Shown piece by piece: positions 43,200 to 43,909 of a stretch of DNA of 43,909 nt. A program made the translations under genes and the position numbers. Origin of the DNA: JAISST01 sp050434145 (GTDB taxonomy: Bacteria > Fusobacteriota > Fusobacteriia > Fusobacteriales > Fusobacteriaceae); the NCBI RefSeq assembly GCF_050434145.1, contig NZ_JBNPVX010000022.1, positions 1-43,909 on the forward strand. Direction: 5' to 3'. Below the pieces are notes generated by a model. That model was not told the origin of the DNA, ran no database searches, and saw only the letters and a program-made list of their open reading frames with translations. How positions within the stretch are numbered: the stretch's first letter is position 1; every line of letters starts with the position of its first letter.

Positions 43200-43691
43200 T
43201 CATAAGTAATTATCAAAAGAAAGAGTAATATTAGATATCTCTGTGGTTAGCTTTCTGTACTTAATGCCAGAAGCATCAAGCATTTTCTTTGAAGCAATAT
43301 TAGCATCAGTACCAGAATATTTATCTGATAGGAAGACTATTTCTTTGATTCCGCTTTGGATAATTGCTTTGCTACATTCATTACATGGGAACAAAGCCAC
43401 ATATATAGTACAGCCTTTGAGATTCTTAGTGCTATTTAGAATAGCATTTAATTCGGCATGACAAACAAAAGGGTATTTTGTATCTAAGAAATCGCCCTCT
43501 CTTTCCCAAGAAAAGTCGTCGTCATTACAACCAATTGGTAAGCCATTATAACCAACACCTACTATTTTTTTTTCTTCATTAACAATACAAGCTCCCACCT
43601 GAGTATTTGGGTCTTTACTCCTTTTTCCAGAAAGTAAAGCGACACCCATGAAATATTCATCCCACTTTATATAATTTATTCTTTTGGTCAT
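43200..43691 (-). CDS. dCMP deaminase (ComEB-like)
   Basis: A 163-residue zinc-dependent cytidine deaminase-fold protein. The catalytic HAE (78-80) and the zinc-binding PCNEC (Cys103, Cys106) are in the order of deoxycytidylate deaminases, with SKDPNTQVGACIV and GYNGLP typical of the family. It makes dUMP for thymidylate synthesis; the Bacillus homologue ComEB is in the competence operon, but no com gene is seen. ATG 43691 is used (RBS GAGGT) rather than a TTG two codons upstream. Lies 41 bp upstream of gmhB on the same strand. Confidence 0.95.
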   Translation of the reverse strand: MTKRINYIKWDEYFMGVALLSGKRSKDPNTQVGACIVNEEKKIVGVGYNGLPIGCNDDDFSWEREGDFLDTKYPFVCHAELNAILNSTKNLKGCTIYVALFPCNECSKAIIQSGIKEIVFLSDKYSGTDANIASKKMLDASGIKYRKLTTEISNITLSFDNYL

Positions 43692-43721
43692 AAACAAAAC
43701 CTCACAAAATTTTTATATGCA

Positions 43722-43727
43722 ATTATA
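43722..43727 (-). promoter_or_regulatory. Likely -10 box for the dCMP deaminase gene
   Basis: Minus strand TATAAT in the context TATGTTATAATTGC, 30 bp upstream of ATG 43691. Its -35 region is only poorly matched. Confidence 0.5.
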
Positions 43728-43846
43728 ACATAAAAAGATAAAAAAATTAATATAAGTAGAGACTATTATAGTAAAAAATATGAAAAAGATTGCATTATTT
43801 GTACTTATGCATTACAACCTAACTTTTACAGTTAGAATAATCCTTT

Positions 43847-43884
43847 GGACAAGCAAAGCACATTTTATTGCGAAATGCTTGTCC
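43847..43884. repeat. Long hairpin near the right window edge
   Basis: Nine-bp perfect arms GGACAAGCA / TGCTTGTCC around a 20-nt loop, followed on the plus strand by TTTTCT. A smaller hairpin CTAACT / AGTTAG lies just before it (43819-43835). It could be a plus-strand terminator or a repeat element; no gene is seen in 43692-43909. Confidence 0.6.
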
Positions 43885-43909
43885 TTTTCTATGAAAAAAA
43901 ATTGTTATG

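Noticed and set aside
43780..43909. Plus-strand open frame from ATG 43780 to the window end (about 43 codons, starts MKKIALFVLMHYN)
   Set aside because: No ribosome binding site, runs through the hairpins, and its composition is that of out-of-frame AT-rich sequence. Cannot be judged past the window edge.

Overview
The window is an ordinary, gene-dense chromosomal segment from a very AT-rich bacterium with a two-membrane envelope. YidC with a long N-terminal periplasmic region, a GmhB-type heptose bisphosphate phosphatase and a complete mur cluster point that way. The low G+C, the Lys/Ile/Asn-rich proteins and the mixture of Firmicute-like synteny (mfd-mazG-rqcP) with Gram-negative envelope genes suggest Fusobacteriota, most likely Leptotrichiaceae. 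That placement is inference; no rRNA is present to confirm it.

Layout. (1) 1-7042, minus: SNF2 helicase, a 589-aa partner of unknown function, an ECF S-component, glmM and a truncated methyltransferase, probably one operon from a good promoter at 7081-7109. (2) 7196-9205, plus: MBL-fold hydrolase, radical SAM protein and a glyoxalase I-like protein, ending at a bidirectional terminator. (3) 9250-20565, minus: tRNA-Met(CAT), rqcP, mazG, mfd, a DUF1294 protein, mnmG, mnmE, khpB(jag), yidC, yidD, rnpA, rpmH. The last six are the classic origin-proximal block. (4) 20566-21608: a 1.04-kb gene-free, extremely AT-rich divergent gap, the best candidate for oriC. (5) 21609-28950, plus: a 600-aa plasmid-type replication initiator in the place where dnaA often sits, then rplS, lepB, rimI, purB, a Gx-transporter family protein and ychF. 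(6) 29080-30685, minus: fabH, rpsR, rpsF. (7) 30830-42464, minus: the dcw cluster, in transcription order murF-mraY-murD-murG-murC-murB-ddl-ftsQ-ftsA-ftsZ, with no ftsW inside it. (8) 42592-43691, minus: gmhB-like phosphatase and dCMP deaminase.

Gene direction flips outward from the 20.6-21.6 kb gap, as at a bidirectional origin. The most interesting signal is that gap together with the Rep-like protein: I see no canonical DnaA boxes, but several short repeats, and the initiator gene carries an exact 14-bp repeat exactly 90 bp apart that encodes a duplicated IRETG motif. A second unexplained signal is a palindromic repeat present in two inverted copies, one on each side of the putative origin (10570-10612 and 27688-27744). 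No CRISPR array, prophage, transposase or insertion sequence was seen.
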